A DNA stretch of 64,000 nt, taken from assembly GCA_936908745.1 (NCBI GenBank), contig CAKZFX010000006.1:39911-103910 (forward strand), in the 5' to 3' direction. A program made the position numbers and the translations under genes. The notes below the pieces were generated by a model. It did no database searches. It was given only the letters and a program-made list of their open reading frames with translations, and was not told where the DNA came from. Positions 16,329 through 25,058 of the stretch are shown piece after piece. The DNA is from an uncultured Chitinophagaceae bacterium (GTDB lineage Bacteria > Bacteroidota > Bacteroidia > Chitinophagales > Chitinophagaceae). Each line of letters begins with the position of its first letter. Position 1 is the stretch's first letter.

Positions 16329-17608
16329 CCCGCAAACACGGGACTCAACCGGTCTTCTTTGGTATGCTTCATCACAAACCATCCCGTCGCCAGGAAAGAC
16401 AAGATAAAATAACCGGCTAAAATATACTGGACGGAAGACAAATAAGCCGAAGCGCCAAACCAATCATTATGCGTATACAATAAATACAATCCTAAGCCAC
16501 TGCATACAACCGCGGGAACAATGGCAAAACGATTGCGGTCCATGAGATCCGTCAATGCATAAACGAATACAAACAAAAAGCCGCCATACCAGAAAATATT
16601 ACCCCGGTACAGTTGATTAATGCTGGCAATATTGCCAAACAGGTAACTTGTAAAAAGCAGCAGCATTAATAATTGTATCCAGCAAAACACATTGAACGCA
16701 GGCGACGTTTTGGTATCATACTTTTCAAACTGGTACACATCTTCAATCTTATACACAGGATACTTTTCCGCCACATCCCCCGGGCGATAGCCTGTTGGTT
16801 TGAACCACAACGTAAACTTATCTTTCCAGCTACTCGTCCGCCACGCATCTTTGATCAGCAAGCCCACATGCTGAAAATTGATCTTTAAAGGATTCCATGT
16901 CTGCACCGGTCTTGTAATGCCATACACCGGTGGCGCTGTGGCGAGTTCTTCCTGGAAAGTGCCAAACCATTTATCCCAGAAAATAAAGATCTGCCCGTAA
17001 TTCTTATCAATATACTCTTTATTAATAGCATGATGCACCCGGTGGTGCGAAGGAGTAACAATGATCTTTTCTAAAAATCCCATCCGGTTGATATGCTGTG
17101 TATGGTACCAGAACTGTGCAAATAAATGCAGCGGCGCCACCACATTGATCACTTGCGCCGGTACACCTAACAAGGCAGCAGGCAACAGGAAAACCGCAAA
17201 TGTTTTTACGATCGAGGAAACACTTTGACGAAGGGCACAAGCAAGATTAAACTCTTCGCTGCTATGATGAACAAGGTGACCATTCCAGAAAAAATTGACA
17301 GAATGCTGTAAACGATGCACGGCATAACCTGCAAAATCCAATGCAAAAAAAGCGATCACATAGGTCAGCAATTGATTGGGTACAGATGTCAATGCAAGCG
17401 TACGCAGGAAAAAAGGATAGGCAAGGATCACAAAAGAAAGCCCGATCACATCTTTTACCACGTTGGTGACACCAGAAGTCAAAGAAGAGATCATATCCAT
17501 ATTGCGGACAGTGTCTTTTCCTTTCTTCCAGCCGTACCATTTTTCAAATAATACCAGCAGCAGGAAGGCGGGCATAGCGACCAGGAGAATTTTTCCGTAT
17601 TCGGCCAT
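16325..17608 (-). CDS. sterol desaturase/fatty acid hydroxylase superfamily membrane protein
   Basis: 427 residues from the ATG at 17608; the frame is open another 82 codons upstream but into the divergent epimerase gene. It is an integral membrane di-iron oxygenase with the histidine clusters HRLQH, HLVHHS and HHRVHHA, and the phrase GQIFIFWDKWFGTF typical of the family. Helices before the first box and four more at the C-terminus (about 310-415) make it longer than the minimal domain of about 270 residues and resemble the alkylglycerol-monooxygenase-like subgroup. The substrate is probably a lipid; not determined. It is divergent from the epimerase gene across 52 bases. Confidence 0.88.
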   Translation of the reverse strand: MAEYGKILLVAMPAFLLLVLFEKWYGWKKGKDTVRNMDMISSLTSGVTNVVKDVIGLSFVILAYPFFLRTLALTSVPNQLLTYVIAFFALDFAGYAVHRLQHSVNFFWNGHLVHHSSEEFNLACALRQSVSSIVKTFAVFLLPAALLGVPAQVINVVAPLHLFAQFWYHTQHINRMGFLEKIIVTPSHHRVHHAINKEYIDKNYGQIFIFWDKWFGTFQEELATAPPVYGITRPVQTWNPLKINFQHVGLLIKDAWRTSSWKDKFTLWFKPTGYRPGDVAEKYPVYKIEDVYQFEKYDTKTSPAFNVFCWIQLLMLLLFTSYLFGNIASINQLYRGNIFWYGGFLFVFVYALTDLMDRNRFAIVPAVVCSGLGLYLLYTHNDWFGASAYLSSVQYILAGYFILSFLATGWFVMKHTKEDRLSPVFAG

Positions 17609-17649
17609 TTGGGCAATCGTTTGTACGCTAAAATTAATGAACAATCGGA

Positions 17650-17657
17650 TATATTTG
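17650..17657 (+). promoter_or_regulatory. -7 promoter element of the epimerase gene
   Basis: TATATTTG matches TAnnTTTG and lies 3 bases before the ATG at 17661. TTTG at 17620-17623 is a possible -33 element, but the 26-base gap is longer than the usual 19-21. Confidence 0.5.
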
Positions 17658-17660
17658 GGT

Positions 17661-18665
17661 ATGTCCAAGCACATCTTCCAATGTATTGATGCCCATACCT
17701 GTGGCAACCCCGTCAGGCTGGTAAAAGAAGGCGGCCCGCAATTAACAGGCAACAGCATGAGTGAAAAACGCCAGCACTTTCTCCGCGAATTTGACTGGAT
17801 ACGCACGGGCCTGATGTTTGAACCCCGCGGGCATGATATGATGAGCGGCAGCATTCTTTACCCGCCCCACGATCCGCAAAATGACGTAGCCGTTTTGTTT
17901 ATTGAAACAAGCGGCTGCCTGCCGATGTGCGGACATGGTACCATTGGAACGATCACCATTGCCATCGAAGAGGGATTGATACAACCCAAAACACCCGGCA
18001 TTGTCCGTATGGAAGCACCGGCAGGGTTAATCAATGTAAAATATGAAATGAAAAACGGTAAATGCGAATGGGTGCGGTTGACCAATGTACCGGCCTATTT
18101 ACATTCCACCGAACTAAAAGCACAATGCCCGGAGCTGGGAGAATTGGTAGTGGACGTTGCGTACGGTGGAAACTTTTATGCTATCGTAGATGTGCAACCC
18201 AACTTTAAAGGACTGGAACATTATGCTGCTGATAAACTGATCGCATGGGCAAGAGAACTGCGCAAAAACATTAATGCCAGCTATGAATTTGTGCATCCCG
18301 AAGATCCGACGATCAACGGCTGCAGCCATATCCTGTGGACAGGTGCAGTATTGGACAAAACATCCACGGCAAGAAATGCTGTTTTCTATGGCGACAAAGC
18401 GATTGACCGTTCGCCCTGCGGCACGGGTACGAGTGCAAGAATGGCGCAATGGTATGCCAAAGGGTTGTTGAAAAAAGGCGATGAATTTATCCATGAAAGT
18501 ATCATCGGCAGCAAATTCATTGGAAGAATAGAAGAAGAACTGGCGCTGGATGGAAAACCGGCCATGCGGCCATCGGTGGAAGGCTGGGCAAAAATATATG
18601 GCTATAATACCATCTGGATTGACAAAGAAGACGATCCCTATGCACACGGTTTCCAGGTAATCTAA
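17661..18665 (+). CDS. proline racemase family protein, likely 4-hydroxyproline 2-epimerase
   Basis: 334 residues of the proline racemase family, cofactor-independent two-base enzymes. Both catalytic cysteines are present: C90 (LPMCGHGTIG) and C253 (RSPCGTGTSAR). This two-Cys pattern suits 4-hydroxyproline 2-epimerase or proline racemase and excludes the Thr-containing dehydratases. With the DapA-type deaminase, ketoglutarate-semialdehyde dehydrogenase and FAD oxidase nearby, epimerisation of trans-4-hydroxy-L-proline to cis-4-hydroxy-D-proline is the best reading. The frame is open upstream to 17463, but this would overlap the divergent desaturase-like gene. Followed 41 bases later by a metallo-beta-lactamase-fold gene. 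Confidence 0.9.
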   Translation: MSKHIFQCIDAHTCGNPVRLVKEGGPQLTGNSMSEKRQHFLREFDWIRTGLMFEPRGHDMMSGSILYPPHDPQNDVAVLFIETSGCLPMCGHGTIGTITIAIEEGLIQPKTPGIVRMEAPAGLINVKYEMKNGKCEWVRLTNVPAYLHSTELKAQCPELGELVVDVAYGGNFYAIVDVQPNFKGLEHYAADKLIAWARELRKNINASYEFVHPEDPTINGCSHILWTGAVLDKTSTARNAVFYGDKAIDRSPCGTGTSARMAQWYAKGLLKKGDEFIHESIIGSKFIGRIEEELALDGKPAMRPSVEGWAKIYGYNTIWIDKEDDPYAHGFQVI

Positions 18666-18706
18666 AACAAAAGCTACTCCGGCTCGCAAATGCAAAATAA
18701 TACCCC

Positions 18707-19660
18707 ATGATACGAACCGTTTTTTTCTTTATAACAGCAACCGTTTTTCTTTCCTGTAAAACAAAAGAGAAGCCTGTTGCTGAAACAAAACTGCCCGATA
18801 AACTACTCGTGGTGCTGGGAACGGCACAAGATGCAGGCTATCCGCAAGCCGGTTGTGAAAAAGAATGTTGTAAGGATTACCGCGAAGGCAAAGAAGAAAA
18901 AAAACACGTGGTTTCATTGGCATTGGTGGACAATACAACCAACAAATACTGGCTGTTTGAAGCCACACCCGATATCGGTGATCAACTTTATAAAATACAG
19001 GACTATCTTTCGGTGAAATCAAACTATTCGCCCGATGGCATCTTTATTACGCATGCGCATATCGGTCACTATGCAGGTTTACTGCAACTTGGCAGGGAAG
19101 TGATGGGCGCAAAAAATATTCCGGTATGGGCGATGCCACGCATGGATTCTTTCCTGCGCAACAATGCACCGTGGAGCCAATTGGTAAGTTTGCAAAACAT
19201 ACAATTGCAACCCCTGAAAGCCGATAGCAGCGTTTCATTAAACGCTTCTTTCAAAGTAACGCCTGTGCAAGTGCCGCACCGGGATGAATTTTCAGAAACC
19301 GCCGGTTTTATCATCGAAAGCGATAAAAAGAAAATCCTCTTTATTCCTGATATTGATAAATGGGAAAAATGGGATCGGGACATTGCTGCTCTTGTTGACA
19401 AAGTGGATATCGCTTTGCTCGATGGTACGTTTTATAAAAATGGGGAACTGCCTGGCCGTGATATGAAAGAAGTACCGCACCCGTTTGTAGAAGAAAGTAT
19501 GCAACGTTTTGCTGCATTACCGGCGGCGACCAAATCAAAAATCGTGTTTATTCATTTCAACCATACAAACCCATTACTCAAAAAGCAATCAGCCGAAAAA
19601 GAAGCAGTGAAGGCAGCAGGCTTTGGCGTGGCAGAAGAAGGAATGCTGATTGAACTATAA
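18707..19660 (+). CDS. PqqB-like metallo-beta-lactamase-fold lipoprotein
   Basis: 317 residues. An N-terminal lipobox (FLSCK, C17) indicates a lipoprotein. The start of the mature part (VVLGTAQDAGYPQAGCEKECC) and THAHIGHYAGLL (H116, H118, H121, with Gly at the usual Asp position 120) resemble PqqB and its relatives in the metallo-beta-lactamase fold. FIPDIDKW and FIHFNHTNPL fit later metal-site motifs. PQQ synthesis genes are absent here, and the gene sits between the epimerase and the FAD oxidase (13-base gap to the latter), so it is probably co-transcribed and may act in the same pathway or in an extracellular step. Function not known. Confidence 0.8.
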   Translation: MIRTVFFFITATVFLSCKTKEKPVAETKLPDKLLVVLGTAQDAGYPQAGCEKECCKDYREGKEEKKHVVSLALVDNTTNKYWLFEATPDIGDQLYKIQDYLSVKSNYSPDGIFITHAHIGHYAGLLQLGREVMGAKNIPVWAMPRMDSFLRNNAPWSQLVSLQNIQLQPLKADSSVSLNASFKVTPVQVPHRDEFSETAGFIIESDKKKILFIPDIDKWEKWDRDIAALVDKVDIALLDGTFYKNGELPGRDMKEVPHPFVEESMQRFAALPAATKSKIVFIHFNHTNPLLKKQSAEKEAVKAAGFGVAEEGMLIEL

Positions 19661-19672
19661 GACCTTTACAAA

Positions 19673-20920
19673 ATGAAAGCAATCATCATTGGCGGCGGCA
19701 TTATCGGTTTAAGCTCGGCTTTATATCTCAAACGTTCCGGCTGGGACGTGAACGTACTCGACAAAGGCGACTTCACCGACAATTGTTCATATGGCAACTG
19801 TGGTTATATCTGCCCCAGCCATTTTATTCCATTGGCAACACCGGGTGTGGTAAAACAAGGTTTGAAATGGATGTGGAACTCCAAAAGTCCCTTCTATGTG
19901 CAACCACGGTTGGATTGGAACTTAATTAGCTGGGGATTGAAATTTATGCGCAGCGCCACCGCAAAAAACGTGGAAGAAGCCGCCATTCCCTTACGTGATA
20001 TTGCACTCTTGAGTAAAAAGGAGTATGAAAGCTGGTTGGGCAGCGATTTCAACTTTGCGTATGAGAAAAAAGGATTGCTGGAAATTTTTCAGACCGATGC
20101 AGGCGCAGAACACGCAAAACACACCGTGGAGAAGGCACACGACATCGGCCTCTCTGATACAAAGTTACTAAAAAAAGAGGAATTGCAGGCGTTGGAGCCA
20201 CACACGACCATCAACGGGCAAGGTGCTATTTTGTTTAACTGTGATGCGCATTGCTATCCCAATAAACTGATGCAGCAACTGATTGGGTTGTTGCAAAAAG
20301 AAGGAGTGAAGCTCTTACCTGGACAGGAAGTGGTTTCCTTTGAAAAAAATAACCAGCGCATCACAAAAGTCATTACAGCGAATGCCGTTTACGAAGCCGA
20401 TAAAATTGTTATTGCCACCGGTTCGTGGAGCCGTGGTATTGCAGCGCTTGCCGGTATCAACATTCCGTTGATGCCCGGTCGTGGCTACTCGGTGACGCTG
20501 GAAAACTCGCCTTACAAAGTCAACTACCCGGCTGTGCTGCTCGAAGGCCGTGCGGCCATTACGCCGATGGATGGAAATAAAATCAGGTTTGGCGGCACCA
20601 TGGAAATCACTGCGCACAAAACGCCGCCACGGATGAACCGTGTGCAGGGTATTTTGGATGCGGTGAAACGTTTTTATCCTGAATTTGATGTGCCATTTCC
20701 GCCACAGGAAAAAATCTGGTACGGCTATCGTCCCTGTTCGGCAGATGGACTTCCGTATATCGGCCGGGTAAAAAAATACGACAATCTCGTGGTCGCCACA
20801 GGCCATTCTATGCTGGGACTGAGCCTGGGCGCAGGAACCGGCAAACTGGTCAGCGAAATTATCAATGAACAAGCGCCGTCCATGAATATAAAACCGTTTG
20901 CTGTTGAACGATTTAGTTAA
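19673..20920 (+). CDS. FAD-dependent oxidoreductase of the DadA/DAO family, likely D-hydroxyproline dehydrogenase
   Basis: 415 residues. The N-terminal dinucleotide motif GGGIIG (about 7-12) is followed by acidic D30 in VLDKGD. The family segments NCGYICPSHF, IATGSWSRG, GRGYSV and YGYRPCSADGLPYIGR, and the C-terminal GHSMLGLSLGAGTGKLVSE identify a D-amino-acid dehydrogenase or glycine/D-amino-acid oxidase-like enzyme. With the epimerase and the downstream enzymes of the window, oxidation of cis-4-hydroxy-D-proline to pyrroline-4-hydroxy-2-carboxylate is the likely reaction. It could instead be a general D-amino-acid dehydrogenase. Follows the PqqB-like gene by 12 bases. Confidence 0.87.
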   Translation: MKAIIIGGGIIGLSSALYLKRSGWDVNVLDKGDFTDNCSYGNCGYICPSHFIPLATPGVVKQGLKWMWNSKSPFYVQPRLDWNLISWGLKFMRSATAKNVEEAAIPLRDIALLSKKEYESWLGSDFNFAYEKKGLLEIFQTDAGAEHAKHTVEKAHDIGLSDTKLLKKEELQALEPHTTINGQGAILFNCDAHCYPNKLMQQLIGLLQKEGVKLLPGQEVVSFEKNNQRITKVITANAVYEADKIVIATGSWSRGIAALAGINIPLMPGRGYSVTLENSPYKVNYPAVLLEGRAAITPMDGNKIRFGGTMEITAHKTPPRMNRVQGILDAVKRFYPEFDVPFPPQEKIWYGYRPCSADGLPYIGRVKKYDNLVVATGHSMLGLSLGAGTGKLVSEIINEQAPSMNIKPFAVERFS

Positions 20921-20975
20921 AAAATTGTTGAGAGGGTGACAGTATCGTTTTCAACTTCTTACTTTTACGTCGCTT

Positions 20976-22622
20976 ATGGATTTTATCGCTACACGATTAC
21001 CTTACCGGGAGACGGGATCTTTCTCTAAAACAGTTCTGGACTATATTGACCAGTCGCCGTCTTTGCAGCCTTTCTATGCACATCCTGTCAATAAACAAGG
21101 CGTTTTAAAAGCGATAGAAGCAAGGAAACAATTCAACACGGATCGTAAAACGCTGGTCGCTGAATTGAAAAAGCAATATGCGAATGTGCCGGCCTCGGCC
21201 AAAGTGAATGCGCATATTGAACAATTATTAAATGCGAATACATTTACGATCACGACGGCGCACCAGAATAATATTTTTACCGGGCCTTTATACTTTATTT
21301 ATAAAATCGTTCATGCTATCAAACTGGCGGATGAATTGAAGGCAGCCTTGCCCGAAAATAACTTTGTGCCTGTTTACTATATCGGTTCCGAAGATGCGGA
21401 TTTGGATGAACTCAACAACATAACAGTTGGCGGGCAAAAATTAGTTTGGCCAACCAAACAAACCGGCGCTGTGGGCCGGATGAAAATAGATAAGGAACTG
21501 GCAAAGCTGATCGTTTCGCTGGAAGGCCAGTTATCTGTTTTGCCACATGGCAATGAAATTATTTCGCTGTTGAAAGAACATTACAAAGAAGGCGTAACCG
21601 TACAGGATGCGACTTTTAGTTTTGTTCATCATTTATTTGCTGAATATGGTTTGATCGTGCTGCTGCCGGACAATGCGGCGTTAAAGGCAGCAATGAACGA
21701 TATATTTAAAGATGACCTGTTGCAACAAACGGCTTCGGGTATTGTGCAAACAACGGCCGAAAAATTAGCCGCTGCCGGTTATAAAGTGCAGGCCAATCCA
21801 AGGGAGATCAATTTATTTTATTTAAAGGGTTCACTGAGGGAAAGAATAGAGAAGGGGAATGGAGAAGGGAGAGTGGAAAATGGAGAATGGGGAATGGGAA
21901 ATGGGGAATGGAGAGTGGTGAATACTGATTTGAAATTTTCTGAAACGGAATTATTGGCAGAACTGCAAAATAGCCCTGAACGTTTTAGTCCGAATGTGAT
22001 CTTAAGAGGTTTGTACCAGGAAACGATTCTGCCCAATATTGCTTTTATCGGCGGTGGTGGCGAAACGGCGTATTGGTTGCAACTAAAAGACCTGTTTGAT
22101 CATTATAAAATACCTTTCCCGATATTGGTATTGCGCAATTCTTTTTTACTGCTGGAAAATAAATGGCAGGAAAAAATAGCGAAGCTGCATTTTACAATTG
22201 CCGACTTCTTTTTAAAAGAACAGGAATTGCTTGCTAAACTCGTGGCGAGAGACAGCCGGAATGAAACAAAGCTCAACGGTGCATTAACAGAGCTGGAAAA
22301 CCTGTACGCATCGTTTAAAAAACAGGCTTCGGCAGTGGACAGTACATTGGAAAAACATGTGGAAGCATTGAAACTAAAAACCGTCAGCCGTTTACAGGAA
22401 TTAGAAAAGAAAATGTTGCGGGCGGAGAAACGGAAATTCAGCGACCAGCAACGACAGATACATACGATCAAATCCCATTTATTCCCCGGCGATGGTTTGC
22501 AGGAACGTATTGATAACCTTTCTTTCTACTATGCAAAATGGGGCGCTGATTTTATTCAACAGCTCTATAAACATTCGCCTGCATTGGAACAGGAGTTTGT
22601 AATCCTTACGGAGAAAGCATAA
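20976..22622 (+). CDS. bshC: bacillithiol biosynthesis cysteine-adding enzyme BshC
   Basis: 548 residues. BshC joins cysteine to GlcN-malate in the last step of bacillithiol synthesis. Family motifs visible: TAHQNNIFTGPLYFIYKI, VPVYYIGSEDADLDELN, and the C-terminal coiled-coil region with FPGDGLQERIDNLSFYYAKWG. Residues about 293-316 (in the segment GNGEGRVENGEWGMGNGEW) are encoded by ten period-7 repeats and are absent from normal BshC sequences; they interrupt the protein between KGSLRERIEK and TDLKFSE without breaking the frame. The stop TAA directly abuts the stop of the convergent caspase-like gene. bshB1 is elsewhere in the window, and bshA is not seen. Confidence 0.93.
   Translation: MDFIATRLPYRETGSFSKTVLDYIDQSPSLQPFYAHPVNKQGVLKAIEARKQFNTDRKTLVAELKKQYANVPASAKVNAHIEQLLNANTFTITTAHQNNIFTGPLYFIYKIVHAIKLADELKAALPENNFVPVYYIGSEDADLDELNNITVGGQKLVWPTKQTGAVGRMKIDKELAKLIVSLEGQLSVLPHGNEIISLLKEHYKEGVTVQDATFSFVHHLFAEYGLIVLLPDNAALKAAMNDIFKDDLLQQTASGIVQTTAEKLAAAGYKVQANPREINLFYLKGSLRERIEKGNGEGRVENGEWGMGNGEWRVVNTDLKFSETELLAELQNSPERFSPNVILRGLYQETILPNIAFIGGGGETAYWLQLKDLFDHYKIPFPILVLRNSFLLLENKWQEKIAKLHFTIADFFLKEQELLAKLVARDSRNETKLNGALTELENLYASFKKQASAVDSTLEKHVEALKLKTVSRLQELEKKMLRAEKRKFSDQQRQIHTIKSHLFPGDGLQERIDNLSFYYAKWGADFIQQLYKHSPALEQEFVILTEKA
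21854..21923 (+). repeat. ten period-7 GGNRAAT-type repeats inside bshC
   Basis: Ten successive heptads (GGGGAAT, GGAGAAG, GGAGAGT, GGAAAAT, GGAGAAT, GGGGAAT, GGGAAAT, GGGGAAT, GGAGAGT, GGTGAAT) occupy the coding sequence. The last, GGTGAAT, is the reverse complement of ATTCACC, the unit of the array at 53560-53636. Confidence 0.9.
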
Positions 22623-24776
22623 TTATCTTTTTCGCAGGTAAATGGTAAACCGGAAATTGTTCTTCTTTAATGAATTGAACGCTCCGTCAATATTGGAAGC
22701 GGCGCTTTCCTTGATGTCACTGAGACCAAAAGAATAACTGAGTTCCGGTGAAATAATAATGCCTGCGTTAGACGGTGCAATATCAACACCTAATCCTGCA
22801 TCGGCAGACAGCATCGTATTCTTCAATTGAATCGGGTCGGCCGGATCATTTTTTGTAAGCAAATAATTAAACGAAGCTCCTCCCATTAAATAAGGCGTTG
22901 TGCTGTTGGCGCTCAGGCGAAATACAACAGGTAGTGATGCCGAAAAAGATACCAAATCGTTTTTTACTGTTTCGGTGATCAGTTCGCCACCCGGCAGTGG
23001 CCGGCGTTGAAACCCTGTATTCAGTTTTTCAAAATTGATGGCCAGCGCAGGCCGGATAGAAAACCGCTGTGCTATATTGGTAAAATACAAGAGCCCAAAA
23101 TCAAATGCGCCGCCTGATTGGTTTTGCGTGTTTTCGATATTAGCCTGGTTGGGCCCTGCAAAAGAAGGCTGGCTGACGGTAACACCGCCGCCTAAGAGAA
23201 CGCCGTAGTTTGATTTTGATAGTGGTTTTTTATTCCCTTTTTTCGGATCGTTGTTATTACCTTCTTTGCTTTGTTGCACCAATGCAAGGGTAGTGGCGGC
23301 ACAGTTCCATCCCGGCGCAATACTGGTTGCTTTTTGCGCATAATACAAAGCGCTGTCACGATTATGCGCATCTAAGTGCAGCATCGCCAAACGATTTAAA
23401 ATATAAGCGCCGTTGGGATCAATACGCAAGGCCGCATACGCATTACTAAATGCACCGTTGGCATTATTTGTTTTTAACAAACGCATCCGGCTTTCGAGTG
23501 TGGCCGCATAATCCGGGTCTTCATCCTGCAACAAATTCATCGCTTTTTCCAGTTGCATACCGGCTTCATAATTCTCTTGTTTCTGTGCATTATTTAACCG
23601 GGTACAGGTGAGGTAGTTATCCACTTTTGCCTGCGCCTGTTTGATAAATGCAGCCGCAAGGCTGGTTTTAGCGTCTAATGTATAGGGGTTGGCAGGAAAC
23701 TTCTTTGCCAGTTGGTTAAAATAATCTTCTGCCGAAACACGGCCAACCAATTGGTTATTCCTGATCGCTTCGTAAAAACGGTTATAGGTTTCCAGCAACG
23801 TGGTGTCTGCAAACAATCTCTTTTTCACAATACCATTAAATGAATTGCCGCCGGATGAACGTTGCCTGCTTTTCATCCAGTTTCTTAACCAAACAGTGTC
23901 CACCGAACTGATAATTTTATCACTATTTTCATTGCAGCAGAAATAAGGTTGCTGGTTGCGTTTGAAACGTTGCTGTGCTATGGATGGAACATTCTTGCTT
24001 ACATACTCTTCAATTTCTGCAAAGCTGATTTGCTGATCAGCTTTGGAAGGTTGATCGGCCATGCCATTCAGTCCATCCACCAAATAATAGGTAAACAAGC
24101 CGTGACCTGTACCGATAGACGCATCTTCCAGCGAGGCTTGTCCTGCACCTGTGGCGAGCATGATAATTTCTCCCGCCCGTTTTTCAGATACAGCGCTGTT
24201 CAGGAAATTTTGTCCCGGTAACCCTCCCGGCAGTTCATTGGAACGGCAGGCATCCATGATAAAAAACACTTCCACGCCTTTGGCTGTTTCGGCTGCGATC
24301 TTTTTCTTGAGATTAAATAACTGAATAGTGCCGCCGACTAAATAATTGTTTTTATCACCGGCAGGATTGCAGTCATAACTTAAAAAGAAAAACTGGTCTT
24401 CGTCAATGGCGTCACCATGACCGGCGAGGTATATAAAAAGACGGTCACCTTTTTGCAGTTGCTTTGCACGCAGCCACTGAAAACCCTTGCTCCAGAAATT
24501 AGCGTTGATCGCATTTTCATTCAGCAAACAAAAAATATTATTGGCAGGCACGCTGCCGCCACCCGGCGATTTTAAATAATCCCTGAACAGTTCCGCGTCT
24601 TTATCGGCATACTGCAGCGGGCGAATGTATTTATAATTGGAAACGCCCATGATCATCGCGAATGTTTGCGGCGATGTGATGCTGCTGTCTCTTGGCAGCA
24701 ATGGCGTTTGTGCAGCGACTTGAATATTCAATGCAAGGCAAAAAGCCAGCGATAAAAGGATAACAGGTTTTCTCAT
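22623..24776 (-). CDS. secreted caspase-like (C14) protein with TPR-like middle and outer-membrane beta-barrel-like C-terminus
   Basis: 717 residues from the ATG at 24776, giving a signal peptide (VILLSLAFCLALNIQVAAQ). A caspase/gingipain-type C14 domain occupies about 35-290 with His120 (LAGHGDAID) and Cys177 (FFIMDACRSN). Residues about 340-510 are helical and TPR-like (tetratricopeptide pattern with PNGAYILNRLAMLHLDAHN). The last 180 residues resemble the PorT-family beta-barrel (NYGVLLGGGVTVSQPSF ... RFTIYLRKR). Proteins of this architecture in Bacteroidota are not well studied. The barrel would put the protein at the outer membrane. Stops abut those of bshC. Confidence 0.85.
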   Translation of the reverse strand: MRKPVILLSLAFCLALNIQVAAQTPLLPRDSSITSPQTFAMIMGVSNYKYIRPLQYADKDAELFRDYLKSPGGGSVPANNIFCLLNENAINANFWSKGFQWLRAKQLQKGDRLFIYLAGHGDAIDEDQFFFLSYDCNPAGDKNNYLVGGTIQLFNLKKKIAAETAKGVEVFFIMDACRSNELPGGLPGQNFLNSAVSEKRAGEIIMLATGAGQASLEDASIGTGHGLFTYYLVDGLNGMADQPSKADQQISFAEIEEYVSKNVPSIAQQRFKRNQQPYFCCNENSDKIISSVDTVWLRNWMKSRQRSSGGNSFNGIVKKRLFADTTLLETYNRFYEAIRNNQLVGRVSAEDYFNQLAKKFPANPYTLDAKTSLAAAFIKQAQAKVDNYLTCTRLNNAQKQENYEAGMQLEKAMNLLQDEDPDYAATLESRMRLLKTNNANGAFSNAYAALRIDPNGAYILNRLAMLHLDAHNRDSALYYAQKATSIAPGWNCAATTLALVQQSKEGNNNDPKKGNKKPLSKSNYGVLLGGGVTVSQPSFAGPNQANIENTQNQSGGAFDFGLLYFTNIAQRFSIRPALAINFEKLNTGFQRRPLPGGELITETVKNDLVSFSASLPVVFRLSANSTTPYLMGGASFNYLLTKNDPADPIQLKNTMLSADAGLGVDIAPSNAGIIISPELSYSFGLSDIKESAASNIDGAFNSLKKNNFRFTIYLRKR

Positions 24777-24840
24777 GCAGGTGGTTAGTATTGTTAATCT
24801 ACAACATTTCGTTGCAAATCGCAACAACTTCGGTGTATTA

Positions 24841-24985
24841 TTCTTTGTGCCTTTGTGGAAGCTTTATTTTTCCCACAGACCTGCCTGTCGGCAGACAGGG
24901 CCACTAAGCAACACAAAGAAATACATGAAGCCTTCATCTTAGCGCCTTTTCGCCTTCACCGTTAAATCTCTTTCTGCGAAACTCC
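24841..24985. repeat. dispersed CACAAAG/CTTTGTG-type intergenic repeat
   Basis: Contains CTTTGTGCCTTTGTGGAA, then CCTGCCTGTCGGCAGACAGG (same near-palindrome as at about 14862-14881), CCACTAAGCAACACAAAGAA, and TTAAATCTCTTTCTGCGAAACTC. It is the same mosaic as the gaps near 15.0, 33.7 and 40.1 kb. Confidence 0.8.
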
Positions 24986-25058
24986 GCTTCGATAGTATAG
25001 TGTATTTAATAGAATATTCGGAATAGAAGAGAAATTTCAACAAAGCACGAACTCCCGA

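Noticed and set aside
22623..24776. Caspase-like gene as part of an anti-phage abortive infection system
   Set aside because: It has a signal peptide and an outer-membrane-like barrel and no sensor or effector partner genes; its neighbours are unrelated.
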